Shown piece by piece: positions 1 to 14,256 of a DNA stretch of 64,000 nucleotides. The position numbers and the translations under genes are program-made. The first letter of the stretch is position 1. Every line of letters starts with the position of its first letter. The notes beneath the pieces were generated by a model. It did not search any database. It was not told the DNA's origin and was given only the letters and a program-made list of their open reading frames with translations. This DNA is from Loxodes magnus (Eukaryota; Ciliophora; Karyorelictea; Loxodida; Loxodidae): contig CAMPDV010000146.1 in the NCBI GenBank assembly GCA_946699065.1, forward strand, positions 581,671 through 645,670. The letters run 5' to 3'.

Positions 1-2057
1 AATCTCGACTGAAGTACATTTTAATTTTATGATATTTTGAATTATTTTCATCTGAGCCTAATATCTTCATAAAGCTCTTTCTTCATACTCTTTGAGGCTT
101 TATTACTCTTAAGAATTAAACTCCTATTTTAATTTCTGGAATAGTTAATTTAGACTAGCTTTCAAGTGTAAATACCTTTAAGTTTAATTATGAAAGAAGG
201 CATTTGATAAAATGATAATAGGCTTCTAAAGCAATTTTATACTTAAGTTAGGAATCTTTCTTTCATGAATTAAGATATTATCTTAAATTAAATGTTTATG
301 GATACTATGATAGCAAGTTGCTTCTCAGAATTCAAGGAGTAATATAATAACAAACTATATATTTGCTCCTTATTCAAAATTATTATATTAAGACTTTTAT
401 TTCATTTTCATCTTATTCTTATTAAGAAATTTTTAGGCAATTAGTTATATAAATGAATGCATATTATATTGTCTATCCCATATTAATATCCGATTTATAC
501 TAACTTGAAAGGTTTATTTAAGATACTAAAGCAGACTATTAAAAAAATTTGCTAGGGTAGTATTCGTATTTGCTTTATATTAATATTCTTTCTCTTAAGC
601 TAGTGAAGCTTAATTGAAGATAGTAGTTAATATGACGATCGCTAATAAACAAGCTCTTACTAATTATATAATATTACATAATTATAGCAATATACACAGT
701 AATTGACTTTATAATTAAAGTTATTTTTCTGTTTGTTCTTACTTTTCTTTTAGTATATCACTTCATTTTATATTATATAAAGATATCATTCTATTTAAAT
801 GTGGATATCCTATTATAAAATATCATTCTAACTATAAAATAATCTAATTATATCTTTTATTTTCAATTACTAAACAGTGAAGCTATAAGCTGGATTGATT
901 TTCTCCTTTAGTGTTATTTGAAATTAATTAGTTAATCAAGTCTTATATTTTGAGTATTAGCTAGAAGTAACTGATTTAATTTAAATAATGTTATTTCTTT
1001 CTATTTTAAATCTAGAAAAAATGCTATAGAACTTGCATCTAAGATACCTAATTTAAATTTTATTTTACTGTTAACTACTTTTAAATACTCTTAGCCCTTC
1101 CCTTAGTATACTTAATATTCCTTCTTTTATTTTAAGTATTTAAGTTAATATGATAGCTTAAATTTAATCCTTAAAGTAATTGATTAAACATATGTTAGTA
1201 CTATTTTTATTAATTTGCTATTCAATGTCAATTTGAAGATATTTTTGATTATTAAACTCTTAGTACTAAGTTATTTTCTCAACTTTAAGAGCGGTATTTA
1301 TATGATTTACAATGGCTAGTAAGAAGATATATGAATAGTTGTACCAAGCTTTCTTATAATGTCTTAATGTTAATCTAACTTACTATTTCTCATTTTAAAG
1401 CCTTTATTAACTAACTATTATTGCTTCTGTTCAGAAAACAAGTTTATTTTCTGAGTTTTGCTTCTATTATGAAAGAACTGAATTGTGTTATCCTTTTTCT
1501 CTTATCTAATACTTTAAATGCTTTATTAATTAAAAGGCATTTGCCTTTCTCTTTCAATCTAAGTTAGATTTAGCATTGATAAGGGTTTTGTCAAATTTCA
1601 CTCTACTGTTTATATAAGCAAATTAAGCAATTAATTAATACTGATAATAAGCTATTAGCTTATATAATAAGAATAGAGGCTTATAAATCAAATAAATTAA
1701 GCAGAAACATGCAAAATAAGAAAACCCCCATAATCCTAAATCTCGCCTACTACTAAGTAATAGTTAAACTAGAAGCTTCTTTAATACTAAATTAACAATA
1801 TTATAGTAAAATTTTTACCTTAAAAGATAGAAATTCTTTAATAAAAGCATGCGATTACTACAGATACTTTTTAAGATAAGGTGGTTACATGGCTAGCTTT
1901 ATGCCTTTCTTCATAGATATAAAGTAAATAATGATGGTTTATGATTATTGAGTTTTGATTGAAGACTAATAGAAGGGACTTTAGCTAGTGAGTATATAGT
2001 TTAGCTTAATTTTTTCCATCGTTAATTAAAAATTTGTTGATCTTTAAATTAATAAAT
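1..2057. other. Intergenic, AT-rich; possible gene edge at 1-86
   Basis: No gene can be assigned with confidence. On the minus strand an ATG at 84-86 opens a frame (MKKELYEDIRLRW...) that leaves the window at its left edge; it could be the start of a gene but is too short to judge. On the plus strand an ATG at about 1709 opens a frame with mixed amino-acid content ending at a TGA near 1950, but AT-rich sequence with no stop codons often looks like this. I see no tRNA, repeat array or telomere. Confidence 0.5.
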
Positions 2058-4074
<2,017 letters not shown>

Positions 4075-5561
4075 GATACTGTCTTATAGGTTTACAAAAC
4101 AATAGTTACTTAATATTTTTATTTAATATACTTCTCAGAAAAACTCTAACTCTCTTGTAAATCTTAATTCTTTTCGCATAGCAAAAGCAGTAAATATGAT
4201 TAGGTTCATTATTTCAGATGGTTAAATAATATTAATAAAAAGACGTATTTAAAGGTGGAAATATTAGGTCTTAAACATATGGTATGAATGACTCTTATTC
4301 CTATAATTAAGAGTAATTACTTATCAATATTCAAATCTTAGTATAGTTAATAAAGCAAATTAGAAGTTAGAAATGTTAGCATCAAAAATATTATTTATTT
4401 ACCTAATAATTTGATATATCTAATTCTTAAAACATACTAATCTAACTAGAGACACATGCTTTAAGTAAATAATAGATATAATAATGAGTAAAGTGTTAAG
4501 TGGAAAAATAAAATGTTATAGTGATATTTATATAGATAGCTTTATTTATTATAACCAAAGATAAATTATTTATACGCTCTTTAATTAGTTAATTTAACAA
4601 ATCCATTTAATAATGTTAAGCTAAAGAATAGATTGTGTTATGGCTAATATGGTTTTATTTAAATCAGAAAAAAAGTAATTTAATAGATTATAAAGTCTTA
4701 AAGCTTATTCTTTAGCTAAATATGATTTAAATATTATTACAGCCACAGATAAACTTTTTTAGGTATTACTAGTAATTTAATATTAAACAGTTAATTGAAG
4801 AATTAGGAGCATAGTTCATCAGTTTATTCGAAGTCTTTTCGATGCAACGAATTATCCTTTATAAATAAGATTTAACTATAGATAGACAATAATATAGCCA
4901 AAATAGCTAGGAATAAATGAAATTAGAAGATAAAAAGTCCCTATTAAGAATAAATAGATTAATGCTTCCGTTTAGTTGATACTTATACACTCTTATTTAA
5001 CAGCAAAAATGTAAAAGGATATAAATGAATTATTTAAATAATCTAAGTAAAAGAAGCTAATAACTTTTCTGATGCAACTTCTTCTCTAATTATCGATATA
5101 CTTAGCTAAAATTTCTAAGTTTATTTTAAAGTTTATAAATTGCTAAATATACAAATAATGATTATATAATATTTAGAGATATTTAGAAAAATACTTTAAG
5201 AATTAAAGGCGTTAAAGATAAACTGATTTATATATTCATAAAAGATTAATAGCAAAGAAAGCTTATTTTTGATGTTATAAATATATAATTAATAACTTTA
5301 TTAGTATTAAGTTAACTATCAAACGGATACATTAACCCCTCTATATCCTAATTATTTTTAACTTTTTTTCTTAAATTGTTTAGATAAATATTTAATTGAC
5401 TTAAGGAATTAAGATGTTATCTTTGTTAAATAAGTTTAGCATCGTTATTTTTTATTTAGTTGGCTTTAAAATAGGTTAGCGCCGGGGATTTAATATAGTA
5501 AAATTATGTTTTAAGAAAAGATAAAAGATCGGATTTAAGAAAAGATTTCATTTAGTAGTGT
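4075..5561. other. Intergenic, AT-rich
   Basis: No recognisable gene. Around 4640-5060 two different plus-strand frames both give protein-like translations, which mainly shows how little an open frame means in this code. The gap lies between the 3' ends of two convergent genes. Confidence 0.5.
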
Positions 5562-7865
5562 TCATTTGAAGTGTTCTCAGTTTCCATTGTAAATTAATTT
5601 TGCTCTTGTGCCATTTTGCTTAATGAAGCATCCACTCTTAAGTTGGATACTTCCTACTTGCCATCCTGGCATCTTTTCTAAATCGCGAATGACTTCGGTA
5701 GAACCTAGATATTCATGTTTAAGAATTCCAGTTTGATATTAATGTCCTAAACAAATAACATTGACACCATTAATAGTTACAATATAATCTCTATCCACTA
5801 TTAGATTATAGATATAATCACAGTGATACATTTCTACTTTCTAAAGATCTGATGGGTATTTCCATTCTCCTGCTATTTATATAGGATGATGTGGAGTTAT
5901 TTTCAATCCATCATTAAAGTTACACATCTTCAGATATCCATTCACTTTTATCTTTAAAACACATACTATCTAAGCTGCACCATTTGGAGTTGATACTAAA
6001 TCACCCTTCTTTAGGCTTTCAATACTTTTGAATGTTCCATCTTGCATTTTAATAATACAATCTCCAGAAAAACACCCAGCACCACAATTAACATTGTTAT
6101 ATATATCTGCAAAATCCTGAGGCGTTTAAGGTACAGGGGGAGGAGGTGGAGCTTGTACTTGCTACTATTATTTGACTTATTTATTTTTCTATTAGTTCTA
6201 TTATGGAGTTTGCTATTATTAGTTAGCTAAAGATGGCTTTGGTGGAGGTAAGTTGTTGTAAATGTTATCTGCAATGTCAGCAAAAGTATTAAAAAGCTTT
6301 CCTCCAAAATTAGCAACAGCAGGGTCTCTGAAATTATTTTTAGCCTATAAGTTTAGAGATCTAATTAACTATCTAAGCTAATGATTTCCCCATTTTTCAA
6401 GGTACTTTTGCTTTTAAAGAGCAGTACTAATTTAATCCTCCAGATTTTTAATAATTCCTTACGAAAATTTATCAACCAACTGCATTTGCTTCCATTTAGA
6501 AATATGCTACTTAAGTTAGTCTTAGCATTAATTTATATGTTACTTGTAATTTTTTAGAATATACTAAAAGACCTCAATAGTTTCAAATCTTAAAAGATGA
6601 GAAAGAATTTCATTAGAATCTACATCTGACAATTCAGTTTTCCCTTCAGTTTAAAGTTATTATCCATTTGATTCATATGAGAGATAGTTAGCTGTAAAGT
6701 TTTATTTATCAACAGAATTTGGATCAAATTATAGTAAAATGTCGATATTTTATCCAAATCTAACTGAGCCAATTTCAATTGTTAACAATCCATTTTAATC
6801 CCTTTGGCTATGTAAATCTCCAATGTATACTTTTTTTAGGTTTTTACCCAACTATTTAATATTGACATGATATTTGACATCTATTGCAGCAGTTGTTAGA
6901 ATATTGCTCAAAGCATTAACAAATATTGTACCTATATTTGTTGGATCTGGGATATAGCCGTTCATTCCATGGAACACTTTAGCGATATCATATAGAAGAG
7001 CGCTATTAAGACGATCGTATTATCCAAACCCGTAAGTGTGAATGGGGCAGGTAATTTGCTTTTCGTTTGCATATTCTTATAAGCATTTCACTTCTCCTCC
7101 AGGCGGAGAAACATTTGGCTATCCATCTGTAAAGAACAAAATAGCAGGATTTCTTTACTTATTGCTTCTTTTCTCGATTAATTTGAGTGATTCAATAAGA
7201 GCATTGTAAATGTTTGTTTAGTACTTTCCTACTAAATTATTTACAGCATTAAATGCCTCTTACTAACTTGCTTCATTCATCTTTGCTGGCCCAAAGCATA
7301 TTTAAGCCACGTTATCAAACTAAACAATTGTTAGCCTATCTTATGGTCTCAATGTTTTAATGACAGTTCTAACTGCATGCTTAACTAAGTCCATTAAAGA
7401 GAAACCAAGTTCTATATACTGAGTTCTTCCATCAGTAACTCCAGCACAAGAAGTTTCCATAGAACCACTAATATCAACAACACAAATGATATCAACTGGT
7501 GGGCATTCTTCAACATCAGGAATTCCAATTGAAATTTTAACAAATCCTTAACTATCAACTGTAGCATCTAAATTAAGCTCTTTTGGAGTAACTCCTTAAA
7601 GCTCCTCATTCTATTACATAAACTTCGAGTTTATTTTAGGCTTTAATTCATTCTTAGGAATAGATTCTATTTACTCTTTTAAAGCTCTATTTGGAACAAG
7701 ATCATTAGCAGAGAAGGCCTAACCAGTAAAAGGTGATTTTTTATGTTCTTGAAGCCAGCCTTCTATGGCCTTTCTTTCATAACTAAAGCCATCAGGTAGG
7801 ATTACTGGATCCTACATTAACTCTCCAGTGATAGGACAGTAAAAAGCATCATAGTTACTCTCCAT
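5562..7865 (-). CDS. U-box, VWA and Hint (Vint) domain protein
   Basis: An intronless 767-aa protein with an architecture known from ciliates. Residues about 5-70 form a U-box (YCPITGELMQDPVILPDG, SYERKAIEGWL), which implies E3 ubiquitin ligase activity. Residues about 135-330 are a von Willebrand A domain with a MIDAS DxSxS motif (VDISGSMETS) and a later FFTDGQPN. A VWA-associated helical region and a Gln-rich, proline-containing linker follow. The C-terminal 170 residues are a Hint/Vint domain starting at GAGCFSGDC, with the TPHHP histidine motif. Hint domains can catalyse self-cleavage; whether this copy does is not visible. The start at 7865 places the U-box at the N-terminus. There are two in-frame TGAs close together (5577-5579 and 5562-5564); I take the first as Trp and the second as stop, but the first could be the real end, five residues earlier. 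Confidence 0.9.
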
Positions 7866-9480
7866 TTTATATAATTATAAAAATATTTAGCGTTTTAAAC
7901 CTAAAAACAGTTACATCTTAAATGACTTTACAAGTATTAAATAATGCTTTAAATCATTCTTGGTAAAGCTTATTTACAAGTATTTTTAAAAGTAAGCTAT
8001 CTAGATTATTTATTTGCCCATACTCAATCTGGTAAATTATCAACTTACTATCTTAAGTAAAACTAAATTGTTTCTTTAAACTACAATTCCATTAAAAGCT
8101 TAGTAGATATTTTGCTAGATCTAGCTTGTCTATTTATTATAGATTTAGTTCCAAGAAGAGTGAGGAAGGAAAGTTATACAATGTTTACTAATGAAGCTTA
8201 TCTATTTAATTCTATTAATGAGATAGTCCTAGAATGTATATCCTAAGCTAAATGAATTATAAGTAAATCCTTTATCTCTTTATCTAGCTATACAATGATA
8301 TTAATTACTTATTTATCTAAATTACCTTATACTATATTTTCCGTAAGAGTAATCAGTCTTTTATGCCCTTTAATTGTTTATAACGATTAATATAGCAAAT
8401 CATAATAAGCAAGCACTTTGTATGACTCTTTACTATATATATCTATATTACGACTAGTTATCCAGATCTTTTCACAAATTAATAAAGCTAATATATAAAT
8501 CATAGAACATCATAGCTGTAATCTTCTCTCTACTTGCTTGCTTAATTGGAAAGATCTATAAAGTTAATAATAATTTTCAAAACAGTTAGCAACTAGAATA
8601 GGATTCAATCTAAAAGTAAGAGTTATAAGCAGACTGTATTATTTAAATTCCATATACCTTTAGATATATTATTACCTTTAAGGCAGCTTTATTATATAGT
8701 TGGCTTAGGCTTATTATTAATAATTTATACTTATTTTTATATAGCAAAGGTTGTAATATGGTAAGATGATTCAAAAGATGAAACTAAGATTTTAATATTG
8801 TTGGGAAATTAGTTTAACTTAAATTTTAATCAATAAGATACCAGCTTAAGTTAAAATTTAAGGGGAGGTTAGATTGATAATTTTTATACTAAGTAACAAC
8901 TAAAATGAAACTAAAGAGTAATTTAGCTTAGTTAAGAGTAATTCGTTAGTTATGTAGTACATTAAGCTTAATTAACTGATCTACAGAATAGAAATCTTAT
9001 TTATTTTTAGTTAGTTAAAAATGTAGTTAAGTATAATTAAGGGAAATTATAAAAGGTAAAAGTTTAATATTATATATGCATAAGGTAATTTGAAGTAGTT
9101 ATATTAGAAGTATTAATAGATAGCAATTAAGTATATATATGCTTACTAACTAGCAATGAAAAAAGAGTATAAGAAGATATAGAAGAACTATTATTAATGA
9201 ATCCTTTTTATTTAAAAAGATATGAAATTGATTACTCTTCGTTATATTAAAACTTTGGAAAGAAGGCAATATAAAATGATAAGATAACTTAAAGTTGTAC
9301 CAATAAAAAAACAGTCGTTATAAATTAAAAGTGATATTAATGCTGAGGATTAGCATTTTATTATCTAAAGAGATAGTAAAGGGATTTAAGTAATTAACTA
9401 TAAAAGATTGTAAAGTTGATTTATAATTAATAAAGCATTTTAAAGCTATTTTAAAGGATTTGCATTGCAAATCTAAAAAA
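7866..9480. other. Intergenic, AT-rich
   Basis: Nothing I can assign. A short plus-strand frame around 8085-8260 ending in TGA has somewhat protein-like composition but no recognised motif. The gap lies between the 5' ends of two divergent genes, so both promoters should be here; no promoter motif stands out. Confidence 0.5.
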
Positions 9481-11093
9481 ATGTGAGCAAATCAACTTTT
9501 AGAAAACGAAAGTGCTTGTTGATATAGAGATAAGAGTTAGGATATGCATAAATAGAGGATAAGAAGCATAGTTGAAGAAACTTCAGTGAAAAGAATTGAT
9601 AACTAAAAGCCTATCAGTTACAAAATTAGCCCAGTTGTCCAGCCAAGAACACCATTCCATACAGTAGGTAAGGTTTCTATACAGCTGCTTTGAAAGAAAA
9701 AAAGCGTGAAAACTAATCCCTGCTTTCTAATTTAATGGACATACTTCAAGGAAAATGATCATTTAATAGCTAGTTATCTCCATTATTTACTTACCCTGCT
9801 TAATAAATGACTTTCCATTAAGTTGAGAGAAAAAAATGAATGAGCAAGCTATAGCAGGAAAATTAGCAACTTGCAAGAAGGATATTAGACAAAAAAGGAG
9901 CTATTAATTTTAATCATCTAGAGAAAGATTTCTTAAAATCTAGAAAATACCTCAAATGCAGCTCTAGAATGGGCTTATAGTCAATGCTCACTTAATAAGA
10001 GTCAGAAATTTAAATTAAGAAAGGATAAATTAAACCCAGTGGACCTATGAAACTTTCACTTAATAGAGCAAGAAGCAAGTCATAGAATACTAAGTTTTAT
10101 CCCTTAACATCAAGATTTAAAACTAACTAAGATGATTTCAGAAGAACACTTAAATCAGAATCAGGAGTAAGAAGTAAGACAAGTATTAAAATAAGAATGG
10201 GAAAATCTAAAAAAAACATTGGAATAGAAACAGGCCAAGATTGAATGCATTCTATTGATAAGCGAGACAATAATGAATTCTTCATGACTTAGTAAAAATA
10301 GACTTAAGAAACTGACTAAAATTTACTTAATATATAGTAAACTCCTGAAAACAAAAATTTTTAGGCAAGTAAAGAAAAAACATATAACTTAGCTAACTAA
10401 GGATAATAAATTGGTACAAACATATAAGAAGAAAATGACAATATAAAAGAAAAAAACACAAATAGCAAGCCTTTTAGTGAAAATCAAGAAGGGAATACAA
10501 ATTTAATAGAAAAGGATTATTAAATTGCAAATAATAAAATGCAAGCAACCATTAAAGATAGCTCTAATTAATCATTTAATAGTCAAAATTTTTCCTTCTA
10601 AAATTAGAAAAATGAAGGCGAAGCTGTCTAAAGTCAAACTTAGAATACGCAGACTTAAGCTAAATAACTTTAGAATAAAGAAAAAATATAAAAAGATTTT
10701 AAAGTAAGGAAGAATATTAGTAATGAGGAGGATGATTATTCTCTAAAGAAAACTTCGTAATAGCAAAAAAATTAAAAATAATCTAGCAAGACCCTCAATA
10801 AATAGCAGACTTATTCAAAGAAAATCTCTCAAAATACTACGGTTTAGTAAGAAAATAAATAATTAAAAAAGTCACAAACTTCTAATCTAAATATAAAGCA
10901 AAAAAGCAAAACCATTCGTAATCCTATATAAAATAAAATTTAGGAAGATTAGTAAGAGGAGAAAGAAAATTATGTTAAGTAAGAGTAAGGAACTGAAAAA
11001 AAAGAGGAGAATCAATTCGCAAAAAATGAAACAGAAAATAAAGCAGCTGCTTCATAGTCTTAAGAATGAACTTCATTAAAAGAATTGACTTGA
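9481..11093 (+). CDS. CFAP97/KIAA1430-like ciliary protein (tentative)
   Basis: A basic, low-complexity protein of about 530 aa. A 17-nt intron (9668-9684, gtaaggtttctatacag) joins HTV to AALKEKKREN. Downstream of it lies a helix-rich segment, FHQVERKKWMSKLQQEN, QQLARRILDKKG and LEKDFLKSRKYL, which resembles the short coiled motif of CFAP97/hemingway proteins of cilia. The rest is Ser/Lys/Gln/Asn-rich with many TAA/TAG Gln codons and no domain I recognise. The start is uncertain: ATG at 9481, followed directly by a TGA Trp codon, or the in-frame ATG at 9544. The end is either TGA at 11067 or TGA at 11091. Coding status is good; the family call rests on one motif and a ciliary role is inference. 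Confidence 0.62.
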
Positions 11094-11780
11094 TTTTTAT
11101 AAGTATTAATTTATTTAAACAAGTTAATTTTAATATTTCCTCCTTTAAATATTACATTCAACGTACTGAATCAAGAAGTATCATAATATAATATTAAATG
11201 AGAAAAGAGAAATGCTAGTCAAGATAATTATTTTAATGAATGATAACGACTTTAATAATAAAATGCATTACTATTGGCAAAGGAAGATAATGGAAGTAAT
11301 CACTAGTATCTTTAACTTATTTAACAATATTGTTAATTTATTCTTCTTAATAGCCAAAGAGCTATCTATATAAATTATTTCATTATAGTTAGATTTTACA
11401 ATATTAAGTTAGACAATATACTAAGAGTAGCTTAAGAAGATTACTTAATTTACCTTCTTTAGATAATTTGATTTACTTTTAAATATATGAAGAACTTACT
11501 TTGGTACTAATATAAGCAAGAAAATTATTAAGCTTATTATGCTTAAGTAGAGGTAGACAAAAAATATTTGCTTATATTTCTCTAAAAATTTTTAATGCTT
11601 AATAGGCTTTAAGAAATTGATTTAGCCAAAAAGAGTTTTGGGATTAAAGACTAAAGTAGAATTAGAAAGACATTGAAACAAGAAAGATAGTCACTAATTT
11701 GTGTTAAGATTTAAATTACTATTAGAATAGAAAATAATAGCAAAGAAATTTTAATTTGAATCTTATTTATAAAAAAGAAT
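11094..11780. other. Intergenic, AT-rich
   Basis: A spacer between convergent genes. No gene, repeat or RNA seen. Confidence 0.55.
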
Positions 11781-14256
11781 TCAAATTTTAGAAATAAAAG
11801 TTTAAATTTTTGCGGTGAGATGTTGTTTAAAAGGTTTGTAATATAGTAAGACCATAAGGAGTGTTCTTTCCACTAACTATTTCACGGTTGAATGTTGTTC
11901 AATTAATTTTCACAATTTTTTAGTTTTTGCATTATCAGCCATATCTTAAAGGAAATTCATTTTGGTTTCAATTAAAAGTGGATTTAAGTTACTAGTTTTA
12001 AGCCAGTAATCATAAATATTATTTTATTCAAAATTACTTCTCCAACGAGATAAATCTCTATAGACAACCGATACTCTTTCAACTAGCTATCCTGCAATGT
12101 TTATAATTTCAAGTTGTTGGTTAGAAATTTAGAAACTGCTAAGAGCGTCAATGAGGAATAAAGTTACGAAATTAAGCCTTTTTTACCTTGCGTTGAGGAA
12201 TTCATCAATTTTTGTAAAAGGTTCTTAAAAAAGATTGAAACTCTAGATCAAGCACTTGATGAAGGTTCTGAGTTCTGTTTTTACTTACTACTTAAGAAGA
12301 CTTTCTTTATCAAAAGGAATCCATTCTTCCATATGATAGTGGAATATCTTCCATAACTCTTCTACAAGTTTTATACCAAAAACAAAGTATGTTGGACCTT
12401 AAATTGACTTTGAAGCTCCATTTTTATTTTCATCTGTCTTAATAAGTATTTATAGAAATTCCGTTGCTTTCTGTTTTTGGAGTTTTAGAAGATTGTAAGT
12501 AGTTATGTTCAAAATTAGCAATATCAGCTTAAGCTTTTCCTGTAAGAGATTCAAAGATCTTTCTTATTCCTTTTAAACATGAGTTTAAGTAGCGAAATAC
12601 ATCATTTTTACAACCCATTAGTAATCACTTTTTCCCAAGAGTTTGTCAATAACATCTTGTTCTTAGGGAGTTGTTTTTTGTGATTCTTTTGCTAGAATGA
12701 TATGTAGAACTTCCCCACATTCTATTATTATATTTAAGCTTAATGCTCGTTCATTTTTTCCTGGAATTTCTATATAAAAAGAGCTCAATTTTTTTTGCTT
12801 TTTTTCCAATTTTTTGTCTTAGAGATCAAAAAATAAATTATGAGCTTCCATATATTCTCTAGCATCTTGAATAGAAATTCTTCCTCGAGCAATCATAAAG
12901 TTAGTTACTTCTGGAACAAGTTATTAAGGAACTCCAGCTGTAATGGCTACATTTCTAGCATGTAAATTCATATGCCCTTTTAGCCCTTCAGTTACTAAAG
13001 CCAAAAGAGCCGCAAAATTTGCAGCTAAACCTACACATACCATAATCTCTTGCAGCTCTCTTGAAGAGGGTTTTCCAAGTAAAGCTAAATTGTTTTTATA
13101 TGAAGGGTTTGAACCTGTAACACCACCTACTACACCAACGGCTATAGGCAATGAAATTTCTCCATGAAGGTTTTCTCCTTCTACACGATAAGATGTAACA
13201 GGCTAATAACTTCTACCTAATTGTTATCCTTTAAATGATGCGTAGGCATGTATACTAGCTTCTATCGCTCTTCAGTCTTAGCCGGTAGCTACTGCAAGGC
13301 CATCTATTCCGTTAAGTATTCCTTTGTTATGAGTGCAAGCTCTATAAATGTCTTTTTCAGCCCATTTTTGAGCCAAAACTATTTTTTGAGCTATTTAAAT
13401 TCCCGAAAATTAGTCTTGCTAGAGATGAGATACAGGTAAAACAAATCGAGCAGTAGAGATTCTATCTGTACAGAGATTGCTAAGGATTTTGATGTTTATG
13501 CTTCCTTGTTATAAGATATCCATTATAGTAGGTGAAAGTGCTTCTAAGGTATTCACAACAAAGTTAGCACCCATTACTTCTTAAACATCTAAGTATATAT
13601 AAATCACAAGAAAGTCATCAATGTTCTTGTACTTCATATCTATCATTCCTCCTCCTCTACTAACCATATTAACCAAAACGTTATCATTAGCATGCTAAAT
13701 AATACGTGTACGATTATCTTCTAATGTTTTAAGAGCTCGCTCCATATCCACAATATCAAGAATTTAGATCTAGCCTATCATCACATTAGAAGTGCTGAAA
13801 GTCTTGAAACCTCCAGCTTGACTTACTATTTTGCTTGCTTTGCAAACTGCAGCTATAATAGAAGGTTCTTCTACAGACATTGGAACCAGCCTTTCTTTCC
13901 CATTCATTTTAAAATTAAGGCCAAGTCCTAATGGTAGCTTGATTGTTTCAAAAACATTCTCTACCATTAGATCTGCCTGCTAAAGTGTAAGACTCTCATC
14001 ATAGGGAAATTTAAGATTAGGAAAAAGTCTTCTTAGCTGTATGAAAACTTACTAAGTCTTATCTCTCTTTTACAGTCTTTTTATGAAATCCTGTTCAGCT
14101 ACTCCACATTGAGCTAATTTATGTTTAAAAAAATTGTTGAGTCTTATAAATGGAGTGATAGTATTGTCTTAGTGTTATTTTTCGGTAAATTGTCTTTATC
14201 AACAAAAACTAATATAAGTAGCTTTAAAATACGTTTACCCTTTTAAATTAAATCAT
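11781..14256 (-). CDS. HMG-CoA reductase, class II type, with long C-terminal extension
   Basis: Reduces HMG-CoA to mevalonate, the committed step of isoprenoid synthesis. The catalytic part matches the soluble class II enzyme: [38 protein letters not shown], the Glu/Lys/Asp motifs [27 protein letters not shown] and ATGQDWRAIEA, then [19 protein letters not shown] and the catalytic-His segment [11 protein letters not shown]. The Trp in DWRAIEA is TGA, strong evidence for the altered code. There is no N-terminal membrane domain. After the usual end (near EYMEAHN, about 12840) the frame continues for about 350 aa with no recognised domain, passing a TGA at 11910 read as Trp and ending at TGA 11781-11783. 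The 5' end is unresolved: coding is clear to about 14200 ([19 protein letters not shown]), and the ATG at 14256 requires an unproven 16-nt intron. Confidence 0.9.

Noticed and set aside
4640-5060. Possible gene upstream of the U-box gene's 3' end
   Set aside because: Two different frames look equally protein-like, with no motif; taken as chance in AT-rich DNA without stops.
11910-11912. TGA as the stop of HMG-CoA reductase
   Set aside because: The frame continues with strong coding composition ([20 protein letters not shown]) to a further TGA at 11781, so this one is more likely Trp.
12924-13167. Overlapping standard-code frames on both strands within the HMG-CoA reductase
   Set aside because: The minus-strand frame is a piece of the reductase; the plus-strand one is its antisense shadow.
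14040-14110. A 16-nt intron (gtaagttttcatacag) and an ATG at 14109 for HMG-CoA reductase
   Set aside because: Reading straight through keeps the correct frame ([16 protein letters not shown]) and gives a better N-terminus, so no intron is needed.
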